NCBI GenBank assembly: GCA_046290435.1
Contig: JBKAGO010000033.1
Coordinates: forward strand, 186,001 to 250,000
Direction of reading: 5' to 3'
Length of the DNA: 64,000 nucleotides
Origin: CAVQUE01 sp046290435
GTDB lineage: Bacteria; Actinomycetota; Acidimicrobiia; Acidimicrobiales; UBA8592
Shown here: in pieces, positions 7,687-15,493 of the stretch
Layout: the number at the start of each line of letters is the position of its first letter
How positions within the stretch are numbered: the first letter of the stretch is position 1
Notes under the pieces: model-generated
What the model saw: only the letters and a program-made list of their open reading frames with translations
The model's database searches: none
What the model was told of the DNA's origin: nothing
Translations under genes and position numbers: made by a program

Positions 7687-8673
7687 TCAGCCGAGGCGAG
7701 AGCGCAGGCGGCCCCACAGGCGGCGCAGGGGACCGGCCGCTTCGCGCAGGCGGTCCTTGGCCTCGGGGGGCAGCGCCTTGGCGAGCTTCTGCTTGAGCAT
7801 CTGCGATGGCTCCGGGCGGAACGCGTCGAGGCGCTCGAGCTCGGCGTCGTGCAGCACGAGCCGTGCGGAGGCCAGGTTGTCGGCGAGGTGGGCCGGCGAC
7901 GACGTGCCCGGGATGGGGGTCATCACCGGCGAACGGGCCAGCAGCCACGCGAGCGCCACCGTCGCCGGAGCCACGCCGTGGGCCTCGCCGATCTCGATGA
8001 GCGCCGGCGTGCCCTTGGCGAAACCGAAGCCGCCCAGGGGGAAGTACGGCAGGAAGGCGATGCCGTCGGCCTCGCACGCCCGCAGCACGTCCTCGCTGGC
8101 GCGGTCGCGCAGGTTGTAGCGGTTCTGCACGCTGTGGATCGCCACGATGGCCTGGGCCTCGCGGAGCTGATCGACCGACACGTTCGACAGGCCCACCGAG
8201 CGCACCTTGCCGGCGTCGACCAACTCTGCGATGGCGCCGACCGACTCGGCGAAGGGGACCAACGGGTCGGGCCGGTGCAGCTGGTAGAGGTCGATGGCCT
8301 CGACGCCGAGGCGGGTGAGGCTGCCCTCGCACGCGGCACGAAGGTGCTCGGGGCGCCCGTCGGGGCTCCACTGGTCCGGCCCCTGGCGGGTGAGACCGCC
8401 CTTGGTGGCGATGACCAGATCGTCGGGATAGGGCCGCAGCGCCTCGGCGATGAGCGTCTCGTTGACGTCGGGGCCGTACGCATCGGCGGTGTCGATGAGG
8501 TTCACCCCGGCGTCGACGACCTGGCGCAGCAACGCCTTCGCCGCATCGGGATCGTCGGGTGGGCCCCAGATCCCCTCGCCGGTCAGGCGCATCGCTCCGT
8601 AGCCCAGGCGGCGGACGATGCGTTGCCCGCCCAGCCCGATCGTTCCGCAGGTGGCGTCGGTCAGTGGCTCCAT
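7687..8673 (-). CDS. Aldo/keto reductase
   Basis: This is a cytoplasmic NADPH-dependent oxidoreductase with a TIM-barrel fold. The 328-residue protein carries the family motifs: DTADAYG (catalytic Asp and Tyr, near 61-67), ATKGGL (catalytic Lys, near 90) and LYQLHRPDP (His near 133). The late signature IPGTSSPAHLADN, which binds NADPH phosphate, is near 255. The substrate is unknown. The tail after about 285 is basic. It converges with the ABC ATPase gene, and I see no clear terminator in the 49-nt gap. Confidence 0.9.
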   Translation of the reverse strand: MEPLTDATCGTIGLGGQRIVRRLGYGAMRLTGEGIWGPPDDPDAAKALLRQVVDAGVNLIDTADAYGPDVNETLIAEALRPYPDDLVIATKGGLTRQGPDQWSPDGRPEHLRAACEGSLTRLGVEAIDLYQLHRPDPLVPFAESVGAIAELVDAGKVRSVGLSNVSVDQLREAQAIVAIHSVQNRYNLRDRASEDVLRACEADGIAFLPYFPLGGFGFAKGTPALIEIGEAHGVAPATVALAWLLARSPVMTPIPGTSSPAHLADNLASARLVLHDAELERLDAFRPEPSQMLKQKLAKALPPEAKDRLREAAGPLRRLWGRLRSRLG

Positions 8674-8813
8674 GGAGACCGTTCTACCCCATGTGTGGCC
8701 GGGTCAGTCGGGAAGGACCTGGCGCCGGACGCGGCGTCGCTGCCGTCGAGGTGCCAACATGGGCGCTTGTCACCGGGGCGACGGGCGCACCGGTCCGAGA
8801 CGAGGGGGCCGTT

Positions 8814-10058
8814 GTGAGCACACCCACCGCAGACGAGGTCGAGGCGACTGCCGGAGCCTGGATCGACGCCAACTGGGATCCCGAGCTGACCGTGGCCGAG
8901 TGGTGGCAGCTGCTCGCCGACGAGCGCTACAGCCATCCGATGCTGCCCGAGGAAGCCGGAGGCCGAGGCTGGAGCCGCGATCTCGCCCAGGCCGTGCTGC
9001 GGGCCATCGCCCAGCGCAGCGCCCTGGGTCCCCCCGGTGGGCTCGGCATGATGCTCGCGGCGCCCACCATCGCCGCCCACGGCACCCCCGAACAGATCGC
9101 GCGGTACGTGCCGCCCATCCTCAACGGCCAGGCCGGCTGGTGTCAGCTGTTTTCCGAACCCGGCGCCGGTTCGGACCTGGCAGGTCTGCAGTGCCGGGCC
9201 GATCGCGACGGCGACGAGTGGATCATCAACGGCCAGAAGGTCTGGACCTCGGGCGGTCAGGTCGCAGACATGGGGATGCTCATCGCCCGCACCGATCCCG
9301 ACCTGCCCAAGCACCAGGGCATCTCGTACTTCGCGTTCGACATGCACCAGCCTGGCGTCGACGTCCGTCCCCTCACCGAGATGACCGGCCGGGCGATGTT
9401 CAACGAGGTGTTCATCTCCGACGGGCGCGTCCACGACGACGCCCTCATCGGCGGGATCTCCAACGGGTGGCGGGTCGCGAACACCACGCTCATGTTCGAA
9501 CGCTCGCACCTGGGTAGCGGCACGGTGCCGGTGGCCATGGCGACGCCGGGAACCGTGGCGGGCCATCTCGACAGGCGTGCCGGCGACTTCACCATCCGCG
9601 CCGGCGGCGAGGGCGTGCCCGCCATCGGACCCGCACTGTTCGAGTCGCTCGTCGAGCTCGCACGCAAGCTCGGCCGCACCAACGACCCGGTCGTGCGCCA
9701 GGAGCTCATGCGGCTCAACGAACTGGTCACCGTCAACCGGCTCAACATGTTGCGCGCCAAGGCGGGCACTGGCCGCACCGGCGCCGAGGGCAACATCGGC
9801 AAGCTCATGGTCAGCGAGCTGTTCCGCCGCTTCCGCGACGTCGGCAACCTCGTCATCGGCGCCGACGGCATGCTCACCGGCAAGTCCACCGGCACCGACG
9901 GTTGGGTGCACGAGGTCACCTTGTTCTCCCCGGGGCCGGCCATCTACGGCGGCACGGACCAGGTGCAGCGCAACATCATCGGCGAACGGGTGCTCGGACT
10001 TCCCAAGGAGCCCGGCGCCGCCAAGGAAACCCCCTTCCGCGAACTCCCCAAGAACTGA
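8814..10058 (+). CDS. Acyl-CoA dehydrogenase
   Basis: This flavoenzyme oxidises acyl-CoA to enoyl-CoA and passes electrons to ETF (etfBA is at 33.9 kb). I chose the GTG at 8814 (VSTPTADEVEATAG), giving 414 residues. Longer frames from 8559 would run back over the reductase start. Motifs include the FAD/substrate loop WCQLFSEPGAGSDLA, the strand WIINGQKVWTSGGQ and the C-terminal GGTDQVQRNIIGERVLGLP. The usual catalytic Glu position in the C-terminal domain cannot be fixed by eye. The substrate is unknown. The NUDIX gene starts 8 nt downstream. Confidence 0.9.
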   Translation: MSTPTADEVEATAGAWIDANWDPELTVAEWWQLLADERYSHPMLPEEAGGRGWSRDLAQAVLRAIAQRSALGPPGGLGMMLAAPTIAAHGTPEQIARYVPPILNGQAGWCQLFSEPGAGSDLAGLQCRADRDGDEWIINGQKVWTSGGQVADMGMLIARTDPDLPKHQGISYFAFDMHQPGVDVRPLTEMTGRAMFNEVFISDGRVHDDALIGGISNGWRVANTTLMFERSHLGSGTVPVAMATPGTVAGHLDRRAGDFTIRAGGEGVPAIGPALFESLVELARKLGRTNDPVVRQELMRLNELVTVNRLNMLRAKAGTGRTGAEGNIGKLMVSELFRRFRDVGNLVIGADGMLTGKSTGTDGWVHEVTLFSPGPAIYGGTDQVQRNIIGERVLGLPKEPGAAKETPFRELPKN

Positions 10059-10066
10059 GGGGCGGC

Positions 10067-10588
10067 GTGGTCTGGACCATCCGCCGCCCCGCGGCGCGCG
10101 TCGTGTTGCTCGACGGCGAGGGCCGCATCTTTCTCATCCAGGGCTGCGACCCCATGCGCCCCGACAAGGGCACGTGGTGGGAGATCCCGGGTGGTGGCAT
10201 CGACAGCGGCGAGACCAGCGCCGACACCGCCCGCCGGGAGCTCTACGAGGAATGCGGCTTCACCGACGTCGAGGTGGGGCCGTGCATCTGGACCCAGTAC
10301 GTCGAGTTCGACTTCGCGATGTACCACTTCAACTCCGACGAGCGCATCCACGTCGCCTGGACCGACAAGGCCGGCACCTGGGACCCCCAGGGTCTCGAGG
10401 CGCTGGAGGCAGCCGCGTTCGACGACGCCCGCTGGTGGTCCCTCGAAGATCTCGTCGCCAGCGGTGAGGCGACCCTGCCCGCCCGCCTGTGTGAGTTCCT
10501 GCCGGCCATCGTCGCCGGTGAACTCCCGGACGAACCCATCGACATCTCGCCGGTCCTCGACACCGAGGCCGGTGGCGCGCCCAGCTGA
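10067..10588 (+). CDS. NUDIX hydrolase
   Basis: This protein hydrolyses a nucleoside diphosphate linked to another group, and the substrate cannot be told from sequence. With the GTG start at 10067 it has 173 residues. The Nudix box reads GGGIDSGETSADTARRELYE followed by ECGF (about 42-65), with all the conserved Gly and Glu positions. GAGGGG, 8 nt downstream of the previous stop, could serve as ribosome-binding site. The close spacing suggests co-transcription with the acyl-CoA dehydrogenase gene. The longer upstream frame is a shadow of that gene. Confidence 0.88.
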   Translation: MVWTIRRPAARVVLLDGEGRIFLIQGCDPMRPDKGTWWEIPGGGIDSGETSADTARRELYEECGFTDVEVGPCIWTQYVEFDFAMYHFNSDERIHVAWTDKAGTWDPQGLEALEAAAFDDARWWSLEDLVASGEATLPARLCEFLPAIVAGELPDEPIDISPVLDTEAGGAPS

Positions 10589-10671
10589 CCTCCGCACGGT
10601 CGGCCACTGCTCCCTCTGGTTGTGCAAACCTTGGCGGATCCCCGAGTGGGCGTGATGCGGGAGGTCGGGAC

Positions 10672-12258
10672 ATGGCGGTATCAAACGGGCGTGCGGTTTC
10701 GGTGGCCACGGTTGGCCTCCTGTCGCTGTTGGCGGCGCTGCTCGTGCCGGTGACCGGTGCCAGCGCGCAAGGATCTTCTGGGGACTGCGTCTGGTCCGTC
10801 GAGAGATCCGAGCAACTCCCCGGCCCGCTCGGAAGCGTGGCGCTCGGCGATGGTGCGTCGTGGTCGTTGGGACACCAGATCGAGGCCTGGTCACCCGACC
10901 GCAACCGGATCGCCTACATCGGTTTCGAAGGCGATGACTTCACCTCGCCCCTGGGTCTGCGGGTCTCGCTCCCTGACGGGTCGCGCAACCGCCTCGTTCG
11001 CAGCTTCGCCGACCCGTTCTTCGGGTCGTTCGGGGAACCCATCTGGTCTCCCGACGGCCGACGGATCGCGGTCATCGGACGTTTCGAGATCCCCGTCGGC
11101 GGGGGTCGGCAGGTGTTCGTGGTCGATGTCGCCACCGGAGCGATGACGCAGGTGTCCGATGCTCCCGCCGGCGTCATCGGCACCGTCGCGTGGACGCCGG
11201 ACAGCACCCGGTTGGCGTGGCCGGAAATCCGACCGACCGGCGGAGGCGTCGCTACCGACGACGACCAGCGCGACGTCTTCGTCGGCAACGCCGACGGCTC
11301 GGGAACCCCGACCGAGATCATCACCACCGCCTTCTTCCCTGCGCCGTCGTGGCCCATCGGCACCACGTTCGTGCCTCCCGGCCGCATCGACGGGCTCGCC
11401 TTCTCGCCCGACGGCACACGCCTCGCCTTCACGGGCTTCGACTTTGCGGGAATCGGGGGCACCGGCAGCTTTTCGGGTGACCTGTGGGTCGCCGATGCCG
11501 ACGGATCCGACATCACGCAACTCTCCGGCGACAACGCGCTCGACGATCCCCGTTCGCACAGCCAGCCGCGTTGGTCACCCGACGGCACGCGGCTGGCCGT
11601 GGGGATCTTCAGCGGCACTGGTGGGTCGCAGACAAACGGCGTCGCCGTCGTCGACGCATCGTCCGGATCGTTCCTTCGGACCTTCGCCACTGGCAACCCG
11701 ACCAGCGCAGCGGCATGGAACGACGACGGCAACCGCATTGCGTTCACCGCCGACCGCGGCAACGGCTCGTTCCAGAACGACCTCCGGATTGCGACGGTCT
11801 CGTCGGGCGCAATGCGCACGGTGCTCCGCGGCTCCGACGAAGGGTTGGCCGAGGATCTCGTCGACTGGGTTCCGTGTTTGGCGGCGCCGCCGACCTGCAA
11901 CGGCCGACCGGCGACGATTATCGGCACCAACCGCGCCGACCGGATCCGGGGCACCAACCGCGCCGACGTCATCGTCACCTTCGGCGGGCGCGACCGCATC
12001 TTCGGGCGGGCAGGTAACGACACGATCTGTTCGGGCGGCGGCAGCGACATCATTCGCGCCAGCGGCGGCAACGACTGGGTCTCGGGAGGCGCCGGCCCCG
12101 ACACCGTTTTCGGCCAGGGAGGCAACGATCGCCTCCGCGGCGACGGCGGCCGGGATCGCCTCGTCGGTGGCCGCGGCAACGATCGCCTCGACGGCGGTCC
12201 GGGTCGCGACATCTGTCGGCCCGGCCCCGGAGCAGACCGCCTTCGCCGCTGTCCCTGA
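10672..12258 (+). CDS. Secreted TolB-like beta-propeller protein with C-terminal RTX repeats
   Basis: The 528-residue protein starts with a signal peptide (about 1-32, ending ASAQG). Residues 60-400 contain repeated WSPDGxRxA-type blades (WSPDGRRIAVIG, FSPDGTRLAFTG, WSPDGTRLAVGI), as in PD40/TolB propellers. From about 420 the tail has RTX-like Ca-binding nonapeptides (GGRDRIFGR, AGNDTICSG, GGNDRLRGD, RGNDRLDGG). RTX tails often mark export by type I secretion, but an N-terminal signal peptide is present here and no exporter gene is near. It is probably a surface or secreted binding protein; its ligand is unknown. Confidence 0.85.
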   Translation: MAVSNGRAVSVATVGLLSLLAALLVPVTGASAQGSSGDCVWSVERSEQLPGPLGSVALGDGASWSLGHQIEAWSPDRNRIAYIGFEGDDFTSPLGLRVSLPDGSRNRLVRSFADPFFGSFGEPIWSPDGRRIAVIGRFEIPVGGGRQVFVVDVATGAMTQVSDAPAGVIGTVAWTPDSTRLAWPEIRPTGGGVATDDDQRDVFVGNADGSGTPTEIITTAFFPAPSWPIGTTFVPPGRIDGLAFSPDGTRLAFTGFDFAGIGGTGSFSGDLWVADADGSDITQLSGDNALDDPRSHSQPRWSPDGTRLAVGIFSGTGGSQTNGVAVVDASSGSFLRTFATGNPTSAAAWNDDGNRIAFTADRGNGSFQNDLRIATVSSGAMRTVLRGSDEGLAEDLVDWVPCLAAPPTCNGRPATIIGTNRADRIRGTNRADVIVTFGGRDRIFGRAGNDTICSGGGSDIIRASGGNDWVSGGAGPDTVFGQGGNDRLRGDGGRDRLVGGRGNDRLDGGPGRDICRPGPGADRLRRCP

Positions 12259-12308
12259 GTGCCGCCCGTCGACGGAGGGGTTGGCCGGAATCGCGCGAAA
12301 TCGGCGAG

Positions 12309-12920
12309 TCAGCGCTCGCCGCGCAGGCCAGCCCAGGTGACGGTGGTCAACATGGCGGCGACGCGTTCGGCGTCGAGCGCACCGGGTGCGGGTGCCGCAT
12401 CGCATTCCATCCAGAAACGGACAGCACCCTCGGCCATGCCGATGATGCCGTGCGCCACCAGCCGGCGGTCGGCATCGTCCAGATCGTCGATGGTCAGCAG
12501 CGACGCGATCCGATCGGCCACGACGCGTTCCACGCGCTCGACCTCGGCCGCGAATTCGGCATCGGCACGGCTGGCCTCGCTGAACAGGACCCGGAACGCG
12601 GGCGGATGGTCTGCGAAGAACTGCACGAACGCCTCGAACCCCGACGCCACCTGGTCGCGTGGGCTCGACGCATCGGCGGTGGCCTTCTCGATGGCGGCCA
12701 CCATGCGCTGGCCGTAGTCGGTGAGGACCTCGAGGAACAGGGCCCGCTTCGACACGAAGTGCTGGTACACGACCGGCTTGGTCACCCCGGCCGCCGCAGC
12801 GATGTCGGCCATCGACGCAGCGTCATAGCCGCCGACACCGAAGAGTTCGAGCGCCACGTCGAGGATCTGCTGGCGACGCTCGACCCCGCTGAGGCGCGCC
12901 CGCTCCGGCAGTTCGCTCAT
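12309..12920 (-). CDS. TetR-family transcriptional regulator
   Basis: This is a DNA-binding repressor of 203 residues. The helix-turn-helix lies at about 35-60 (MADIAAAAGVTKPVVYQHF), preceded by RRQQILDVALELFGVGGYDA. The C-terminal ligand domain is divergent and the effector is unknown. I chose the ATG at 12920 (MSELPERARLSG) because AAGAGGG lies just upstream. The frame can be extended by 17 codons, but that adds only translated tandem-repeat sequence. The gene lies at the end of an operon with the small membrane protein, linked by two bridging mini-ORFs. Confidence 0.92.
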   Translation of the reverse strand: MSELPERARLSGVERRQQILDVALELFGVGGYDAASMADIAAAAGVTKPVVYQHFVSKRALFLEVLTDYGQRMVAAIEKATADASSPRDQVASGFEAFVQFFADHPPAFRVLFSEASRADAEFAAEVERVERVVADRIASLLTIDDLDDADRRLVAHGIIGMAEGAVRFWMECDAAPAPGALDAERVAAMLTTVTWAGLRGER

Positions 12921-13036
12921 GATTTCGCCCTCTTGGCGCTGGCGCGCCGGGCCGGGCGGCCCCGCTCGCACGGCTCGCTCATGATCTCGCCCTCTTGGCG
13001 CTGGCGCGCCGGGCCGGGCGGCCCCGCTCGCACGGC
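12913..13036. repeat. Tandem duplication of a 62-bp coupling spacer
   Basis: Copies 12913-12974 and 12975-13036 are 62 bp each and differ at one base as far as I can see. A third start (TCGCTCATG) follows at 13037. On the minus strand each copy carries a ribosome-binding site, an ATG and a complete 22-codon frame ending in the next ATGA. The duplication therefore repeats one translational-coupling step. A similar sequence lies at 26945-27010. Confidence 0.9.
12917..12982 (-). CDS. Bridging mini-ORF (21 aa), copy 2
   Basis: The 66-nt frame encodes MSEPCERGRPARRASAKRAKS. It begins in an ATGA overlap with the previous mini-ORF and ends in an ATGA overlap with the tetR start at 12920. It is rich in Arg, Ala and Lys. 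A coupling role is more likely than a functional peptide. Confidence 0.35.
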   Translation of the reverse strand: MSEPCERGRPARRASAKRAKS

Positions 13037-13044
13037 TCGCTCAT
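12979..13044 (-). CDS. Bridging mini-ORF (21 aa), copy 1
   Basis: The 66-nt frame encodes MSEPCERGRPARRASAKRARS. Its ATG at 13044 overlaps the stop of the membrane-protein gene by 4 nt, and its stop overlaps the start of the second copy by 4 nt. It differs from copy 2 by one residue (R versus K). Confidence 0.35.
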   Translation of the reverse strand: MSEPCERGRPARRASAKRARS

Positions 13045-13307
13045 GCATCACCGCCGAGGCGGCCGAGTTCGTGGTCCTCACGGTGCGCCGAGCGGACGGC
13101 GTATCCCATGACGATGGCCGGGGCCAGCACCAACGAGCCGATGATGAGGGCTCCGCCGATGACGGTGACGAGGCCGTCGCTGTAGGAGGTGGCGAACCCG
13201 AAGAAGAACGCGACGATGGCGACCAGGAACAGGCCGTAGCCGATGCGCTTGCCGAGCCGCACCAGACGGGCGATGCGGATGCGGCGTTCGAGCACGAGGT
13301 CGGTCAC
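13041..13307 (-). CDS. Small membrane protein, two TM segments
   Basis: The 88-residue protein starts VTDLVLERRIRIARLVRLGK. Two hydrophobic helices follow (about 22-40, YGLFLVAIVAFFFGFA; and 46-70, VTVIGGALIIGSLVLAPAIV) and then a charged tail. I chose the GTG at 13307 because it sits in a GTGA overlap and matches a plausible amphipathic N-terminus. A TTG at 13343 would add 12 residues. No function is recognised. The operon context (sortase, Septum_form lipoprotein) points to the cell envelope. Confidence 0.7.
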   Translation of the reverse strand: MTDLVLERRIRIARLVRLGKRIGYGLFLVAIVAFFFGFATSYSDGLVTVIGGALIIGSLVLAPAIVMGYAVRSAHREDHELGRLGGDA

Positions 13308-13311
13308 TCCG

Positions 13312-13377
13312 TCATCTTCGCCCAGTCGCGACGCCCCTGCCAACAGCGTTCGGTTCGATCATCCGCATCGTCGTCAC
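13312..13377 (-). CDS. Bridging mini-ORF (21 aa) after the Septum_form gene
   Basis: The GTG at 13377 overlaps the Septum_form stop (GTGA). The 66-nt frame encodes VTTMRMIEPNAVGRGVATGRR and ends in a TGA that overlaps an ATG at 13315. That ATG opens a three-codon frame (ATG ACG GAG TGA) whose stop overlaps the GTG at 13307 of the membrane protein. It looks like a relay of reinitiation steps. Confidence 0.35.
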   Translation of the reverse strand: MTTMRMIEPNAVGRGVATGRR

Positions 13378-13976
13378 AGCGCCGCGCCGCGCATCGAACC
13401 CGACAGCAGCTCGTCGTCGCCGGCGCCGACGTAGCAGGCGACGGTTCGGTAGAGCCCGGCGGTCCACGCCGGCTCGTCGGGGACGATGACCCCGATCTCG
13501 AGGCGGGAGAGTTCGTAGAGCTCGCCGACGAAGCCCTCGAAGTCGTCGTAGCAGACCCGGGTTCCCCATCGCTGGAGTTCGCTGCTGCCGGGGAACGGCA
13601 CCGTCGCGTCGGCGGGGTGGATGTGCTCGGCGTAGACCTCGCCGTCGTGCGGGCGACGGCAGTCGACCCGGGTGGTCAGCTCGCTGGTCTCGCCGGTCTC
13701 GGCGTCGGTGATGACGTACTCGTTGAAGCACATCCCGGTCTCCAGCGCGAAACGGTCGACGGTTCGCCCCTCGAGCGGCCGTTCCTCGACGGCGTCGGCC
13801 TCTGCGTCGCCGGCCGTCGCGGTGACGATGGCCGCCGCAGGCTCGGCTGCGGCGTCGTCGCCTCCATCGGAACACGCCGTCGCCGAGACGAGCGCCGCCG
13901 CGACGGCCAGCACGAGCAGACGCCGCGTCGATGGCCGGGCGCGCAACGGTGGCGGGGCAGAGCCTGCGGGCTTCAT
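13374..13976 (-). CDS. Septum_form-domain lipoprotein
   Basis: The 200-residue protein has a basic N-terminus, a hydrophobic stretch and a lipobox (ALVSATAC, Cys near 35), so it is probably a lipoprotein. The C-terminal half has the Septum_form (PF13845) pattern: GMCFNEY, a CRRPHDGEVY motif near 115-124, and later paired cysteines (RVCYDDF, ACYVGAG). The role of this actinobacterial family is poorly known, with a link to septation inferred from relatives. The start ATG overlaps the sortase stop by 1 nt, so it belongs to the same operon. Confidence 0.82.
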   Translation of the reverse strand: MKPAGSAPPPLRARPSTRRLLVLAVAAALVSATACSDGGDDAAAEPAAAIVTATAGDAEADAVEERPLEGRTVDRFALETGMCFNEYVITDAETGETSELTTRVDCRRPHDGEVYAEHIHPADATVPFPGSSELQRWGTRVCYDDFEGFVGELYELSRLEIGVIVPDEPAWTAGLYRTVACYVGAGDDELLSGSMRGAAL

Positions 13977-15256
13977 CAGTAGCTCGGGATCGCCTGGTCG
14001 ATGTGCATGAAGCAGATGAACAGCACGCCGAAGAACGGCACGACCCCGAAGGCGTAGGCGGGAATGCGCCGCCAGCGGGCGGCGGCGAATGCTGCGGTGG
14101 CCCAGATGGCCAGTGCAGCGATTCCCCAGGTGATCGAGGGCAGGATGGCCGAACTGTCGCCGTTCAGGCCCTCGCCGAAGTCCTCCGAAGTGGTCAACGC
14201 ACCGGTGGGATCGCCCCGGTCGCCGGTCGGTGCTGCCGCAGCGACGACGGTGTCCTCGGTGTCGGGGGCTTGCTCGGTGCCGGTGTCCTCGACTGCTTCT
14301 TCGGCGGCCTCGTCCTGGCCGGAGCCGTCGGGATCGGTGCCTCCGGCGTCGGCATCGGTCGTCGCGTCGGCATCTCCCGCGCCGTCGGACCCGTCGTCAC
14401 CGGCTGCTTCGGCATCGGGGGCCTGGGCGTTGTCGCCACCGACGTCCTCGGAGGCCAGGACGGACTCGCCGAGGCCCCCGCCGCCGGGCGGGCCGATGAA
14501 CGGTGCGGGCTCGCCGACGAGCTCGGCCACCACGATGATGCGCTGCGCGGCGCTGAACTTCGGATGGCACGCCGTGAGGGTCAGGCGGTTGGGGTGTTCG
14601 GTGAAGTCCTGGTCGAGCACGTCGACGCGGTCGGGGGTGACGATGAAGTACCCCAGGCCGTTGTCCTGCTCCACCACGCGGTAGACGAACGTGCCCTGGA
14701 CGGTGCGGACGGTGATCTCGTCGCCGGGATCGAGCTCGTCGATGCGGTTGAACGGCGCACCCCAGGTGGTGCGGTGACCGGCGATCGACGCGTTGCCGGG
14801 CTGGCCCGGCATCGGGGTGCTCGTGTAGTGGCCCGGCCCGTTCGTGAGCGCATCGCTGGTGACACCGGCCACGACCGTCCAGTCGAGATCGATGTCGGGG
14901 GCGAAGATCTGCGCCACCGGCTTGCCGTCGGGCTGCCACAGCAGCCGGGCGGTGCGGCGCAGCTCGGCGCGCGTCGGGCCTGCGTCGACCGGCTCGGGCG
15001 ACTGGTCGGCCTCGGTGGTCTCGTCGGTCTCATCGGTCTCGGGCGAGGAGACGGCGAGGTCGGTGTCCTCCAGGGCGGGGTCGACGGGCGCCTCGGCCTC
15101 CGCCAGGAGATCCTCGAAGTCGTTCTCGAGGGCGTTCTGGGCCTGCGCGGTCATGATGCCCGTGCCCCACAGCTGATAGGCCACGAACAGCAGCGTCAGC
15201 ACGCCGAGGGAGATGAAGAACCGGCCGAGGCCGCCGAGGATACGAGACAGGAGCAT
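13976..15256 (-). CDS. Class E sortase with long acidic C-terminal extension
   Basis: This membrane-bound cysteine transpeptidase attaches proteins to peptidoglycan. The 426-residue protein has an N-terminal TM (about 10-30) and an acidic linker. The catalytic domain spans about 110-265, with the His in SIAGHRTTWGAPF, the Cys in LTLTACHPKFS and the Arg in AAQRIIVVAEL. These fit class E. Unusually, about 160 residues follow. They form an Asp/Glu/Ala-rich linker of about 100 residues and then two hydrophobic segments (ITWGIAALAIWATAAFAAA and FGVVPFFGVLFICFM). Its substrate proteins are not in the window. Confidence 0.9.
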   Translation of the reverse strand: MLLSRILGGLGRFFISLGVLTLLFVAYQLWGTGIMTAQAQNALENDFEDLLAEAEAPVDPALEDTDLAVSSPETDETDETTEADQSPEPVDAGPTRAELRRTARLLWQPDGKPVAQIFAPDIDLDWTVVAGVTSDALTNGPGHYTSTPMPGQPGNASIAGHRTTWGAPFNRIDELDPGDEITVRTVQGTFVYRVVEQDNGLGYFIVTPDRVDVLDQDFTEHPNRLTLTACHPKFSAAQRIIVVAELVGEPAPFIGPPGGGGLGESVLASEDVGGDNAQAPDAEAAGDDGSDGAGDADATTDADAGGTDPDGSGQDEAAEEAVEDTGTEQAPDTEDTVVAAAAPTGDRGDPTGALTTSEDFGEGLNGDSSAILPSITWGIAALAIWATAAFAAARWRRIPAYAFGVVPFFGVLFICFMHIDQAIPSY

Positions 15257-15367
15257 GGGTCAGAGAGGTGTGGCCGGGCCCCGCTCGGAGCTGGATCGGC
15301 GCTGCACGAGCGTACCTGTTGGCCCGTTGGTGGTGGCGTCGGCGTGGAACCCCTGGCGAGAACCGCT

Positions 15368-15455
15368 GGGGTCAAGTCGTACTTTCAACCAACTCGGGGT
15401 CAGCCGCCCACCGGGCTCACCGGCTCGGAGTTGGTTGAAAGTACGACTTGACCCC
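15368..15455. repeat. REPIN-like inverted repeat, family 2
   Basis: Perfect 28-bp arms (15368-15395 and 15428-15455) begin GGGGTCAAGTCGTACTTTC and flank a 32-nt loop. The ends (GGGGTCA/TGACCCC) and a CTTTC block at the same offset are shared with family 1, but the rest of the arm differs. It lies in the divergent region between the sortase and ccmA genes. Confidence 0.88.
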
Positions 15456-15478
15456 CGTGCCGGCACGGACCCCGTGGA

Positions 15479-15484
15479 TACGAT
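15479..15484 (+). promoter_or_regulatory. Candidate -10 box of a near-leaderless ccm transcript
   Basis: TACGAT ends 9 nt before the ccmA ATG at 15494. No ribosome-binding site is obvious in the 9 nt (CGGGGGGTC contains a G-run). No clear -35 box is visible. The REPIN-like repeat ends 23 nt upstream. Confidence 0.45.
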
Positions 15485-15493
15485 CGGGGGGTC

